Notes under the pieces: generated by a model
What the model saw: the letters and a program-made list of their open reading frames with translations, nothing else
Told to the model about the DNA's origin: nothing
Database searches by the model: none
Shown: one piece after another, positions 50,404 to 62,400 of the stretch
How the letters are laid out: each line of letters opens with the position of its first letter
Position numbering within the stretch: the stretch's first letter is position 1
Made by a program: the position numbers and the translations under genes
Assembly: GCA_013399875.1 (NCBI GenBank)
Contig: VXAZ01009368.1
Coordinates: 752,061 to 816,060, forward strand
DNA length: 64,000 nt
From: Gymnorhina tibicen
Taxonomy: Eukaryota; Chordata; Aves; Passeriformes; Artamidae
Reading direction: 5' to 3'

Positions 50404-53400
50404 GTACATGTGTTCATAGACCTACTGTAGGATGTTATCTGTCAGTATTCCCATGAAATCAGATGCTGTGGGGGAGCAAAAGGCGTAACACCATTACAAA
50501 CAGACTTTCCACAACAGGAGAAAGAAAATTATTTTCTTTTTTTCTCAATGCCTATTGCTAAATAAAGTTGCTCTTATGACCCATGACCCAGACTCTTCAG
50601 ACCAAAGTGTTGCTGTACCTTAAAGTATACCTTCTACCTTCGGCCAAGGGAGGATGGTCATCATGAAGGCACCACAATACACATCTTACAGTGAAGGATG
50701 CTCCTATCTGCTGGAGTGAAGGTTATAGAGCAATGGCAATGCTTTCCAAGTGCGAATTTCTGAGCAGAATTTTGACTTCAAGCATATTATCTGGATACTG
50801 AACTCACCAACAGACACAGAACACTCAAAGTTGAACCAGGAGACGGGAACAACTGCTACACAGAAGGCACAAGGCTTGTGTAGGAATACAAGGAAAAAAT
50901 ATCTGTGCTGGGCATGTGACAGGACTTTTCTGGGTATTCAAAGGGTCACACTTGGAAATGCCAAAAAGGGGAAAGATATTTATTTAGCTTTTAAACTCTG
51001 TTAATCCTTATAATGTTCATGGTATAAGAATCAGAATCAGTGTACCAGCAGAATCACAAAATTGTAATTTAGATTGAAAGAGATGTCTAGACATCACCTA
51101 GACCAAGCCCCTGCTCCAAGACATTACTTTTACTATCAGGTTGTTCAGGGCCATGTGCAGTGGAGTATTGAACACCTCCAAGGACAGCACAGTGTTTCCA
51201 TAACTTCTCTGGGCTACCTGTTGCAGTGTTTATCTTGTGATAAACAAATTGCTAATAAGTACTCAAAATTTCCCGTCTTCCAACTTGGGAAACACAGGAT
51301 CAGCCATAAACATCCATCTCTGAGAAAACTCTGGGCTCCATCTTCTTGGTATCGTGCCATTAAGTAGTTTTATTCAAATACAAAGTTTCTTCTTAACTTT
51401 TTCTACTCCAAGCTGTGCAGGCTGAGCTCTCAGCCTCTCCTTATACATCATTCTCCAGCGCCCTGGCCGTCTTGGTCACCCTTGCATAGACTCACTTCAG
51501 AATGACTCTGGACAGGGTCGTGGCGAGGATTGCAGTGATGGGCTGGATCGGGGTGGTAGGGTTGAACGTAAGTAGCCCAGGCAGGGACGCGGGGATGGAG
51601 CAGCAGGGTGGCGGTCAGGGACACAGGGTGGCAGGACAGGTGTTAGGGCCAGCAAGGACAGGAGAGCTAAAAGGCAGGGTGGGACCAGGTCAAAGGAGGG
51701 AATGAGCGAGCCAGAAAATGAACAGCAGTGAGCAGTAGTGAGCAGCAACAAGCCCCCAAAAAACAAGACTCAAAAAATCCAAAGCCAAAAAGCCCAAGCC
51801 AAAAAGCAAGTCTCAAAAGCCCCTCAAATCACCAAGCCTCCAAAGCAAAAGCACCGTTTCAAAAAAGCCCCCAGCCAAAAAAGACAAATGTCAAAAGCCC
51901 CCCAGAGCTTGGGTAGCAGTTACTTTTTATGCTCCCTGGCCCCTCCCAAAGCCCACCTGCTGACAGGACAGAATTGGCCCAGTCCAACATTCCACAGCAG
52001 TCCATTGGTGGAGACTTTTCGCCATCTGATTGGAGAACCTCTCTGAAGGGTACAGGGTCCTTGGTGTTCCCCTGCTGACTGCCTGCCTCATTTGAAGTGA
52101 AATGTTTGCCAGGCGGTCTCCTCAGAGACCAGGCTTTCCTCCATCTTCTCCTAGCTGCCTTCTGCAGGTGGCACATGTGCAACCCCTCCTCCACATGCTT
52201 CTGACAATCAGTGTTGAGACAAATCAAAACTAAATTGGCTCCTCGCAACTGGACATGGTAACCCAGATAAGGTCCTACAGGTACCAGACAGAGGGGAAGG
52301 TCACTTCCCTCTTGTAGGTGCTGGCTACGCAGTTAGTAATAGCGCCCGAGGTGTGGGTGGGTGACTGCTGCAAGGGCACGTGTCTGTTGCATCCACTGCA
52401 TAGCAGTTTATGGTGTGTGTGTGGTACTGCTTGTCTCCTGCCTGCTCGCAGTGACGGCTGTAATTTATGTGTTGGAATAAGCAAACAGAGCCCTGAAAAC
52501 TTTCAGGGTAACAATTATGCCAGTCCTAGGTGCTTTCATGGCTGTTGTTACTGCAATTCTGCACATCTCACAACTTCAAAATTTTAAACTTTAATGTTAA
52601 CAACTATATATTCAGAATCCTCATGTGGCTATGGAAGTTACTGCAGGTCACTGAGGCCAAGAGAATTAAAGCTATTGCTTCCAGTTGATTAATTGATTCA
52701 AGCCCATGGCATAGCAGTTTTTGAACTGAACAGAATGCACTTCATCCACAAGTTAGTAGCCTAAGATTAATCTTCTTGTCTGTGCAGAACTTTGGTTCTG
52801 GTTACTTGGTTATATTTCTGGTTATTTAGCAGGTTGTTTGGCCCAGAGATAGTTGTAACTATCTCTAATGTTAGTCAATTACGTGTACGTGTTTGTAAAT
52901 TCCATATGTATAGAAAAATACATGTTTGAGCATGTATAATGAAATGTTTATTATTGTCAGACTTGTAAAGGCCCCAGCATGAGACAATCATTAGGAACTA
53001 TAAATGCCTTTAGAGTCTTAATTTCTTACTGAGTCTCCTGTATTCTATAAAGCATTACTTTATTTACAACTACTTTAAAGTCTTAAGAAAGAAATACTTC
53101 GCTATTACCTATGTACAGAGAAGATTTCAACCACAAAGCCTTCTAAGAAGAGGAAAATGAGATTTTTAGTAAACCAATGGCCAAGAGAGTGACAAAATGG
53201 AATATTTATCATTTTAAATACACGCTGTTTTGGTTACATCGAACATATGTTTAAAGCTTGCTGTTAAGACAGTTGCTGGAAATCTATCATGATTTCACCT
53301 TCTTGATCACTCTAATTGACTTTTTGCATCGTATTTTCATAAAATGGTAAAAGCTCTTAAGTGCAGGATCTTTGATTGTGTAGCATGTATTATCATTCAG

Positions 53401-56400
53401 TTCTACCTCTAGATTATGAGGTAATCCTGGTTTTTTTTTAAAGAAAATTCTAAACATTTATATAAAAGTTTTCATCATGCAAAATTGAGACTTTGGTGTA
53501 TGTTATGTGTTGACTTTTCAAGATGCTTTTAGAAAATGTCCCTGCATTTTGAAAATATTATTTTCTTTCCTATTTAGAAATACTGAAAGGTCACAGAATA
53601 AACTTGCTTTTGATCCAGATTTTGGTATTCAGGCATTTCAGGCAGGTGTTATTTTGCTTTATGAAAAAAGATTTTCATTTCAGGAATTCATTTCAATATT
53701 AAGTACTGGCTAAGTAACATTTGTAACTTAAATATCATGATAACATACATTTGTTATAATAAGTAAATATAGCACCACTGTGAAATAAACTTTCTGTATC
53801 ATCCTTTCTGTGCTTCTTTTTTGCATATTTTTGCATTTCTAACAAGTGGCAGAGATCCAGAACCTATGATTTATGGATCTTGTGAACTCTTGGTTTGACT
53901 AGGAATGAGCTGGCGTGGAAACTGTTTTGCATTTGTTGCATGTATCTACTACAGGTGCACAACCTATCTGTAACGAGTTCTGCCTGATATCCCCAGAGGG
54001 CATTTAATAATAATTTATACTTTTGCTGCCATTCTACTTCTGCTGTTAATGTTCAAGGTTAAGTGCTCCCTCCCTCCCTGCTAATCCTGATTATGTATCC
54101 TGTCTGGGCTAGGGTAACAGGGGAAATGAAAGGCAGTTTGAAGCTAATTCATTCTTTGCTATCCTTCTCAAAGCCAAATTATAAAATCATTTATACTGGA
54201 GTAAATCTGTGGAAGTGATACAAAAATAATTGAATGTAAAACAAAAGAAAAAGTTTCAGTAAGCCTCATGTAATGTTACATGGTACAAAATTTACATTGC
54301 TTGTATACTAGGTATTTTCTTGCCTTATCCTTCAAACCTCATTGTATTTCTATTTTAATTGTGTAACTTTTTTCATCAGTGGTGAACCAGCTTGGTATCT
54401 GTCTTCAAATTTTCATCAGATTGTAAATTGGCCCAAAACACCTAGAGGCTTGAAATAAAAAAAATCACTGGCAAGACCTAAGCACAGCAACACAGAAAGA
54501 TTATGGTTTTGTTTATAGGAAGAGCTGAGGGCAGCAAGGAAGACTACACCAAATAAATTCTTACACTGTCAGTGAAAGAGAGCAAAACAAATACAAAATA
54601 GAGGGAGCTAAGTCAGCTGAAGTGATCAGTTTTAATAATTCTAATAGCAGTGCCTTCCTATCTTCAATCTGTATCAGTAGGATGTACCAAAATGTTACTC
54701 TGCTCTGAAAAAGAACAAAATTGGAGACACTGTTTTCTCCGAAAGGATCCTTGTTTTAAAAGATCGCTTCAGACAATGAAACCACATGCAATTCAGTTAT
54801 ACACCAAATAAACGAGTTTAAAAACAGCAACAAGAAGTAAAAATAATCATATAAAATATTATTATAGTATAAAAACACTGAAAACAAAATGTTGCTCACA
54901 TATTAAAAAATATTATTGTCTACATAGCTAGAAGAAAATTCTATTTCTGCACATTTTATTTTTAATATTCACAACATTCAGTGTTTATCAATTAATTGTG
55001 CTCCCAGCTGTTACATTTCTTTCAGACCTTCTTTCAAGGTCTTCTCTTTGGTAAATGTCAACTCTCTGCAGCCCTGCAGGATTTATGGACTGCCAAATCT
55101 CTATTCTTTCTTTTGTAGTCCATCCTTACCAAAACATGCATCCCACAATTTATTTGCCACTCCAGTCCAGTGTCACCCTCACCTGTATTCCACCAAGTCA
55201 GTTGTTCAGAATAAAATGCAAGCAATATCTTCTCCAGTTATGTCAGAAAAATACTGTATGTGTTGTATTTTGGTTTACTAGAGATACATCTTCTAGAGAG
55301 TAACAGGTCTGGCTGAAAGGGCATTTTCTCCAATTCGCTTGGCAACACTTGAGGAAGAAGAAGCGCAGCTCCTAGAGTACTTAAATAAAATTGGTTTAGA
55401 AACAAAGGTAAACCTTGGTGACTTCTGATACAAATATCAGTCATGCTTTCACTTAAAATATTAAGTGTTGATTGTGAATAAACAAAAGGAGAAAATTGTA
55501 AGTACAATGTTCATTATTTTACTGCATTTTCACAACGACCCTTCACTGAGAACCATCTAGTAATTTTTCACAGTTTCTCTTCAGTTAAGTTAACCTCTAA
55601 CTTGAAAATTGCTTCAATATACATTTCAAAATACCATGCGTTTTAATTTCTAGTTAGCTTCTGAGGTATTCTTTCTCATGCTCTTAGTGTATGTAAATTC
55701 ACTGCTGGATTTCAATTTTTAATTGGAGAAAAAAAACCCCACGGACTCGAAACTTTTAAGATGGATTACCAACTTCCAATCTTCTTTTGAAATGAGAGAA
55801 TATCCAATAAAATATTCCCATGATCTGTGGTGCAAAATTAACAGCAAAGCACACCAGCACTTTCAAAGGATCCTTTTTTCTTTTTGAGTGTTCTCAGTGG
55901 GTTTATTTTTTCAAATTCCATGCTGTTGATATTTCACGTAAATAAATACAGCTGCTTTAACTACATCTTGAAACTGAAAGAAAAATACTCCCATGGATTA
56001 ATTACAAATTTTGTGTTGTTTCAGAGCTTCTGAAAAGGTCGTGGAAGGACAAACAAGGCGCAAGTGTAAACTCAAGTATCCAGTTCTGATTGCTGGTATC
56101 AGACTTGCTTGGATCTGATTTCCTTTTGCAGTTTCTGATACAATAGTGACCAAAAGCTTCGTGTGGGGCTAGGGGGTCTTTGTTCTGGGAGCTATATAGA
56201 AGTAGATTAAGAAAAATGTTCCCAGACGATAAGTGACAAAATACTTAGTGTCTTGTAAAGCATATCCTTCAAAAGTCAGAAATTACTTGAAATCTCCTCT
56301 TTCTCTGATATCTCTCTATGTCTATCCCAGCCATCAGCTCAGGCTAATAGTAAAAAAAAAAATTTATTTGCCTCAGACCTGCTTCTGAAAACTGTTTTTT

Positions 56401-59400
56401 CTCAGATATTTTAGCCAGTCAGATCTAGTTTCTGTTAAAACCTAAACATCTCTTTGTATGCTGATTTTTCTTGTGTATCTTACCCATATAGGTGATGCCT
56501 TAGGTTTTAACTTTTATATTTTTTCAAATCCTGTACTGCTTAGTGTTTAACTCTGAAGTTTCTTGTAGCCTGTTAGCTGTTCTCTTATACTAGATAGACA
56601 TAACAAAGCTTCTCAAGCCTGCTCTCCAAGGACACCCAGACTGTCCTAGGCCGAAAATATGTAAACTAACATCTTTAGAAGAGGAGTGAGCTTGGAGAAA
56701 TTACATCATTAACTGAAGCTTTAATTGGAGAATTAACCCTGATATGCAAATGAAACAAGCCTATAAAAGTGTGAAGAACTTGTGACTTGTCATCCATCTT
56801 GGGGTCCATCTTGGATGTAGCCTTTGGCTCCCCAGGGTGTACCTTTGAAAGCCTTTCAAATAAATACCTACCTTTATTCCCTTATTCCTGTCTAGTCTCT
56901 GTTTCTAGGTAGCCACCCAAGGCATCAAGGAAACATTATTTTCACAGAATCATCAAGGTTGGAAGAGACCTTCAAGACCATCTAGTCTGACTGTCAGACC
57001 AGCACTACCATAGTCATCCCCTAAATCATATACCCAAGTGCCACATCCAGACAGCTCTTGAATACTTCCAGAGACAGTGACTCCACCACCTCCCTGGGCA
57101 ACTTATTCCAGAGCCCAATCACACTTTTTTTGATATCTAATCTGAACCTGCCCTGGCACAGCTGAGGGCCATTTCCTCTTGCCCTTTCACTTGAGACATG
57201 GCAGAAGAAGCTGACCCCCACTTCATTCCTTCTAGGCAGTTGTAGAGAGTAATAAGGTCTCTCCTCAGCCTCTTTTTCTCCAGGCTAAACACCCTGAGCT
57301 TCCTCAGCCACTCCTCACAGGACTTGTGCTCCAGACCCTTCACCAGCTCTGTTTCCCTTTTCTGGACGTGCTCCAGCACTTCAATGTCCTTCTTCCAGTG
57401 AGAGGCCCAGAACTTGACACAGGATTTGAGGTGTGGCCCCACCAGTGCCAAGTACAGGGGAACAATCACTGCCGTGGTCCTGCTGACCACTCTATTCCAG
57501 ATACAGGCCAGGATGCCATTGGCCTTCTTGGCTACCTGGGCACAGGCTGGCTCATGTTCAGCCGCTGTTTACCAGCACCCCTAAGCCCCTTTCTGCTGAG
57601 CAGCTCTCAAGCCATTCTTCTCAAAGGCTATAGGGTTGCATGGGGTTGTTGGGACACTTTGCCTCGTAGAAGCTCATGCAGTTATCCTGGGCACATTCTT
57701 AGCCTCATGACTGACACCATACCTTTTTTCTGGTATTGGGAATGTCAGCTACTTTCAGATCAACTCAGCATGAGCTGAAGAGATAATTTTCCCACCTCAT
57801 CATTTTCAGTGTCTTGTTTCTTTCCATGTCCTTCCTCTACCTTCTTCCCCAGTACTGCACTGAGCAGTAATCTGTTCCCGCTCAACTCATTATTTGTCAC
57901 TGGGAGATTGTTTCCCATTACTAATCAACAGATAATTCCAGTGGGTTTTGTCTACTTCTATAATTTGCAAACATTTTCTCCCATTCCTTGGGGAATTTCC
58001 CATAAATGGAAAAAAAAATTCATTGCTTCTTTTCAAAATTAAGAAGGATCCGCTTCCTTCCACAAAGCAAACTGAAACCAGGGTTGCCCTCAATAATACT
58101 GGATAAAGAAAATCAATTTTGCTTCCAAAGTACTAGGATAAAGACCAATCAGTCTACAAACATGAGTTACCTGCAACTTCCAATATCCTTATCTGATTCT
58201 AACTTATCTAAATCTGGAAGAACTGGTAGCCAAACACAGTGGTTTTTGAAAGCAGATAATGTTGTGAAGAGCCTTAAAACTGAAAAGAGGTATGTACTTC
58301 ATATAGCAGAGTAAATAGATTATCCACAAAAACTGGCTGTGACTATATCCATTTTTAGTCCATTGTTTTAGAATAATACCTAAGATCTGAAATACATTTA
58401 GATTGAAGTCGCCAGGATTTAATTTCTTGGATTACAGAGGCATGGAGTCATAGTCCATGATGTTAGTGAAAATAATTATATAACCAAAATTACAGGTGCA
58501 GGATGCAACAACCCAACAAAGAAAAAAAGATTGAAACAAACAGCTAAGGGAATGAACAGCATGAATTTCTTTTGCAGACTGTACATACAACTGTAAGGAT
58601 GACAGGACAGTCAGCCGCAGCTTGCCATTTTTCAGTCTTCTAGTAAAAAAAAAGATTTTTCTAACCTCCAAATGAATTTTCTATGAAAGGAATCTAAAGG
58701 AATCCACGTCTTGTACAGACTTCAGGGAAATTTAATTAATTCATTTTTGAAAGCTGAAAAGAAAGGAAAGAGGGAGAGAGAGATGTGCATTGCACCTTTG
58801 AGTCAGAAGGCTGTCGGCAAGAGGAAAGCAGGGTAATAGTCAAGGAAGAATCTCTTCAGAAAAGTGGGAATCTTAGGGAATTGTTCTTCTCCCATAAGTT
58901 TCCTGTTTAAAAAAAGAAAAGCCACACCCTCTTTTGTGAATTCTGTCAATGTCACAAGACAGGGTATTTTCTCTTGATGCTGAAGATGGACTTTTTGGGG
59001 GGATTATATGCTCCATTTTTCCTATCCTCTTGATTTTTTTTTTGCTTTCTTTTTTTCATTTAAAAAAAAAAGAGATCTGAGTGATCACTTTGCAAGCCAT
59101 GAAAGAGGTACTTGAAAATAATTTCACAGACCTCTGGTGCAGTATGGCAATACAGATTAAAATGATTTGCCCACAAACAGATTCAGTTGGGATTAGGACT
59201 AACTCATACTGTCCTGCCAAGATCATAGGCCTATTCCTTTTTTTCTATGAAATTTATGGATTATTATACACATCACTATTAAATACTGATCTTCTAGGAA
59301 GCGTGTGTAATCTAAAGTTGCATTCAGTTTGCTTTCTGGAAAGAGGCAAGTTGATCAGTATGAAAAAAAAAAGAGAGGGTACCCTGCAAATTTTATACTA

Positions 59401-62400
59401 CATTTTCAAGAAAATAAATTTAACTTTATTTTAAGACCAAAGATGTTTCTTCTGGAAAATGGAAATGAATGTTTTACACTGCATTTCCCTTTGTACTAGT
59501 AATGGGCAACATGGTCTCTCACAGAAGTAAAAATGGATTTTATTACAGGATTCTAATTTGAAGACTTTGCTGAGATGAGATTGAAGTCTTTGCAGTGATG
59601 GAAGCATCACTGACAGAGAGGAGAAATGTATCCTTGTGCCCTTTCTGAAACTTGAACAATGTGGGTGCAGTGGTACGTAAAAGATGGAGTTCAGAATGGG
59701 CCTGTAGCCTTAGGCTTCGTAGATCCATAGAATCATTGTATCACTAACTGTGAGGTGAATGGGGTGCGTGTGAGTATTTGAAATTCAATTTCTCCTCAGT
59801 CACCCTGGTCAGCTTCTTGTGTCCTTACAGGAAGGAGCCTTTCTGCCGTCTTTGTTGCTTCCTTGCAGTGGGTACAGCATGAAAGGTTTTTGGCAGTGAG
59901 CTCAGGCAAGAACACAACTGAGGGCAGTGAAAAACAGGGCTTGTTTCATGACCTAACTACAAGGGGACTTCGTGGATAGCTGACTTTCATTCAGTTATCT
60001 TTGTTCAGTATAAATGTGAGTGTGTATGTATACATGTGTGTATATCCATATGTCAGCTGTACTGTGACTGAGATTCCTGTTCTGTCTATGAAGTTTGGAA
60101 AGTTTGCCTTTGTTACATGCCGTGGCATGTATTTCAAGAAAAAGACATCAGCTAAAGCATCCCTGTGTCACCAGCAATGTTTCTGGGATCAGAAATGCTG
60201 CAAAGTGCTGACATCTCTTATTGTTCACCTACCTGTTAAAACCACTTTACCCTCAGTGTTGGTCAGAGCATGACTAAAATCTGGATAGACTTAGGAGAAT
60301 TGACCAGATGAGTTATGTTACCAGCTGCACTAAGCTCCCAAGGTACAAGCCTGAGACATAGGCCTTCGGACACAGGGCTGACTCAAGAAGGTAAAGAAAA
60401 TGGAGTGAAAATTAGTATATACCCAGAAGCAAATGTGCTGATATGTGCTGACAAGGTACTATCAGTGTGATGCAGTTGGCCTCATTTATTCCCTACTTTT
60501 CCCAAGTAAATTTGGGGTTGGAGCTGGAATTTTTCCACAGCATAAAGACGTAGGACCAGAACTGAACAGTAATGAACTAAAAAAGTCTATGGGAAATCCA
60601 GTGAAAAATTCGCTTTGCCTCAGTCCTAGTCTAGTATCTTGTCCAGAAAGTCACCTGTCTGCCAGCTTATTCCAGATTTATTTACCTTGCTGAAAAGTAT
60701 GGAGCTTCACAAGACAGAAATCTGCCCCATCCACCATATTGCATAGCTGATCTCTGAAGCATGAAGGTTTTCAGAATGGTAGACAACACATTTTTGAGGT
60801 GATCTCCATGCAACACAGAGTGCAGTTTCAACTCTTAATAACCATTCCTCATATCGTATCAATTACAAACTGTGTCTTGCCCAAGCAACCTTCTGAAAGC
60901 CAGTTAAAAAAGTGGCATTTTCTCCTGTGCTTCAGAAAGTCCATGTTCTACCACAAAAGTGAAGAGCCTGAGGTTTCTTCCCTTTCTGAAGGAGTAGATT
61001 TGGGAAACCCCTCACAATGCAAACAGCAGGTTCCCTGAGAGGTGGAAGCTTTGTTGTTAGATACTATGAAGATAAGCATGATAGTTCTGAATGTTTTCCT
61101 TTAATCTTATGAAATAGAGTTATAAAGAGGAAAGGGAAAAAAAATAGGCAAAATGTGATCTTTTGTGCAGCTGACAAATCCCAAGCCTTGGTGCACATCA
61201 AGAAAATACTTAATTTTCACAGTCTAGTCCATTCCTAGTCTAGTACATTTTAGACACTGGTAATTTCAGGAAGAGAAGATGCTCCATAAATCCAAAGGCA
61301 AAAGTTCATCTGTGTTTGCTTTTAAGACATTTATAACTGAGATGCAAGAACTGTGAACAAAATCTCCTGTACCAGTGTTTCATATATATCTACCCATGCT
61401 TAGCTAACTAAAATGACCATTTCCCACTAGCATTACAAGTTGTAAACTTTCAACCCTTTTGATGAAATGAGGTCTTCATCAAATGCCTTCTAAAGAATAG
61501 GTCTTCCATTTATAACTGCCTCTCATATCAAACCCACTAGGAGCGTAAAAACAGCAATTATTTATAATAACTTTATTTGGTATAATTTCCATCTGTCTTT
61601 GAAAGCTCTTCCTGCTGTTTTCAGGCTGTGCATGTTAAACAGAAGTGCTTACACTTGACCTTGCTCTTGATCCACTCTTTGTACACAGCAGTGCCTTTCT
61701 TCTTCTGAAAGATAGGTACAATTTGTGTCCACATAAATTATACTGTACTTGCTATTAACATTCTTTTATCTGGTAAATTACTTACACTGATTATGTTGAA
61801 GACTGTTCTATGAGCTGTTGATAATGCAGGTCTATGATTTGGATGTAATGTGTCATTCTTAATTTAGGACAAGGATGAAAGGAGATGGCAGCTTGCTATA
61901 ACACATGCAAAAAATCAGGTTCTGGCCACATGCAGTCAGGAAAGGATCTACAGTAGTATTTGGAACAGAAAATGTGTTCAGACTCAGCATTCTGGCTAAA
62001 TTCCAGCTTCAGTAATTATTCTGTCTAAATCTTCCAGCATTTCCAAAGGGGTGATTATGGTATTTTCATTTCTTTCCTGCCTCAGATTCATGGACCACGT
62101 TGGCAGAGGTAATGCCCATTCTGTACTGCACTGAAGAAGTATCAAACAGGGAAAATTGTCCATACTTCCTTCTTTCAACAAATAGTTAAGATGGAGCTAA
62201 ACTCATGTGACATTTGTCTTGTCCAGTCAGCCACAAGACTAGAAATGCTGCATTACTTATCATCCAAAAGACATGGAGTCTTGAAATCCTGCTCTGGAGC
62301 AAATGTGCTGTGCATTCAGGGCAAATGGGACCCATCAGTAGATTCGAATCCTGCAAGGCTGCACCCCCTCAAGAAGGGAGAGAGGACACAAGGATTCTAG

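Noticed and set aside
53092..53150. Plus-strand segment [16 protein letters not shown] with splice-like ends
   Set aside because: Its end phase does not fit the following exon of the candidate gene, whereas the ATG exon at 50333 does.
56036..56100. Possible terminal exon [17 protein letters not shown] after TTTCAG
   Set aside because: It would need exon 3 to use a weaker donor leaving one base, and it ends in a stop that would exclude the well-supported downstream exons.
57137..57490. 117-codon minus-strand open frame
   Set aside because: It is a remnant of CR1 ORF2 (for example the [17 protein letters not shown] segment), not a host gene.
62335..62370. TTCGAATC-like segment resembling a tRNA T-loop
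   Set aside because: The flanking bases do not form a T-stem, and no acceptor or anticodon arms can be folded around it.
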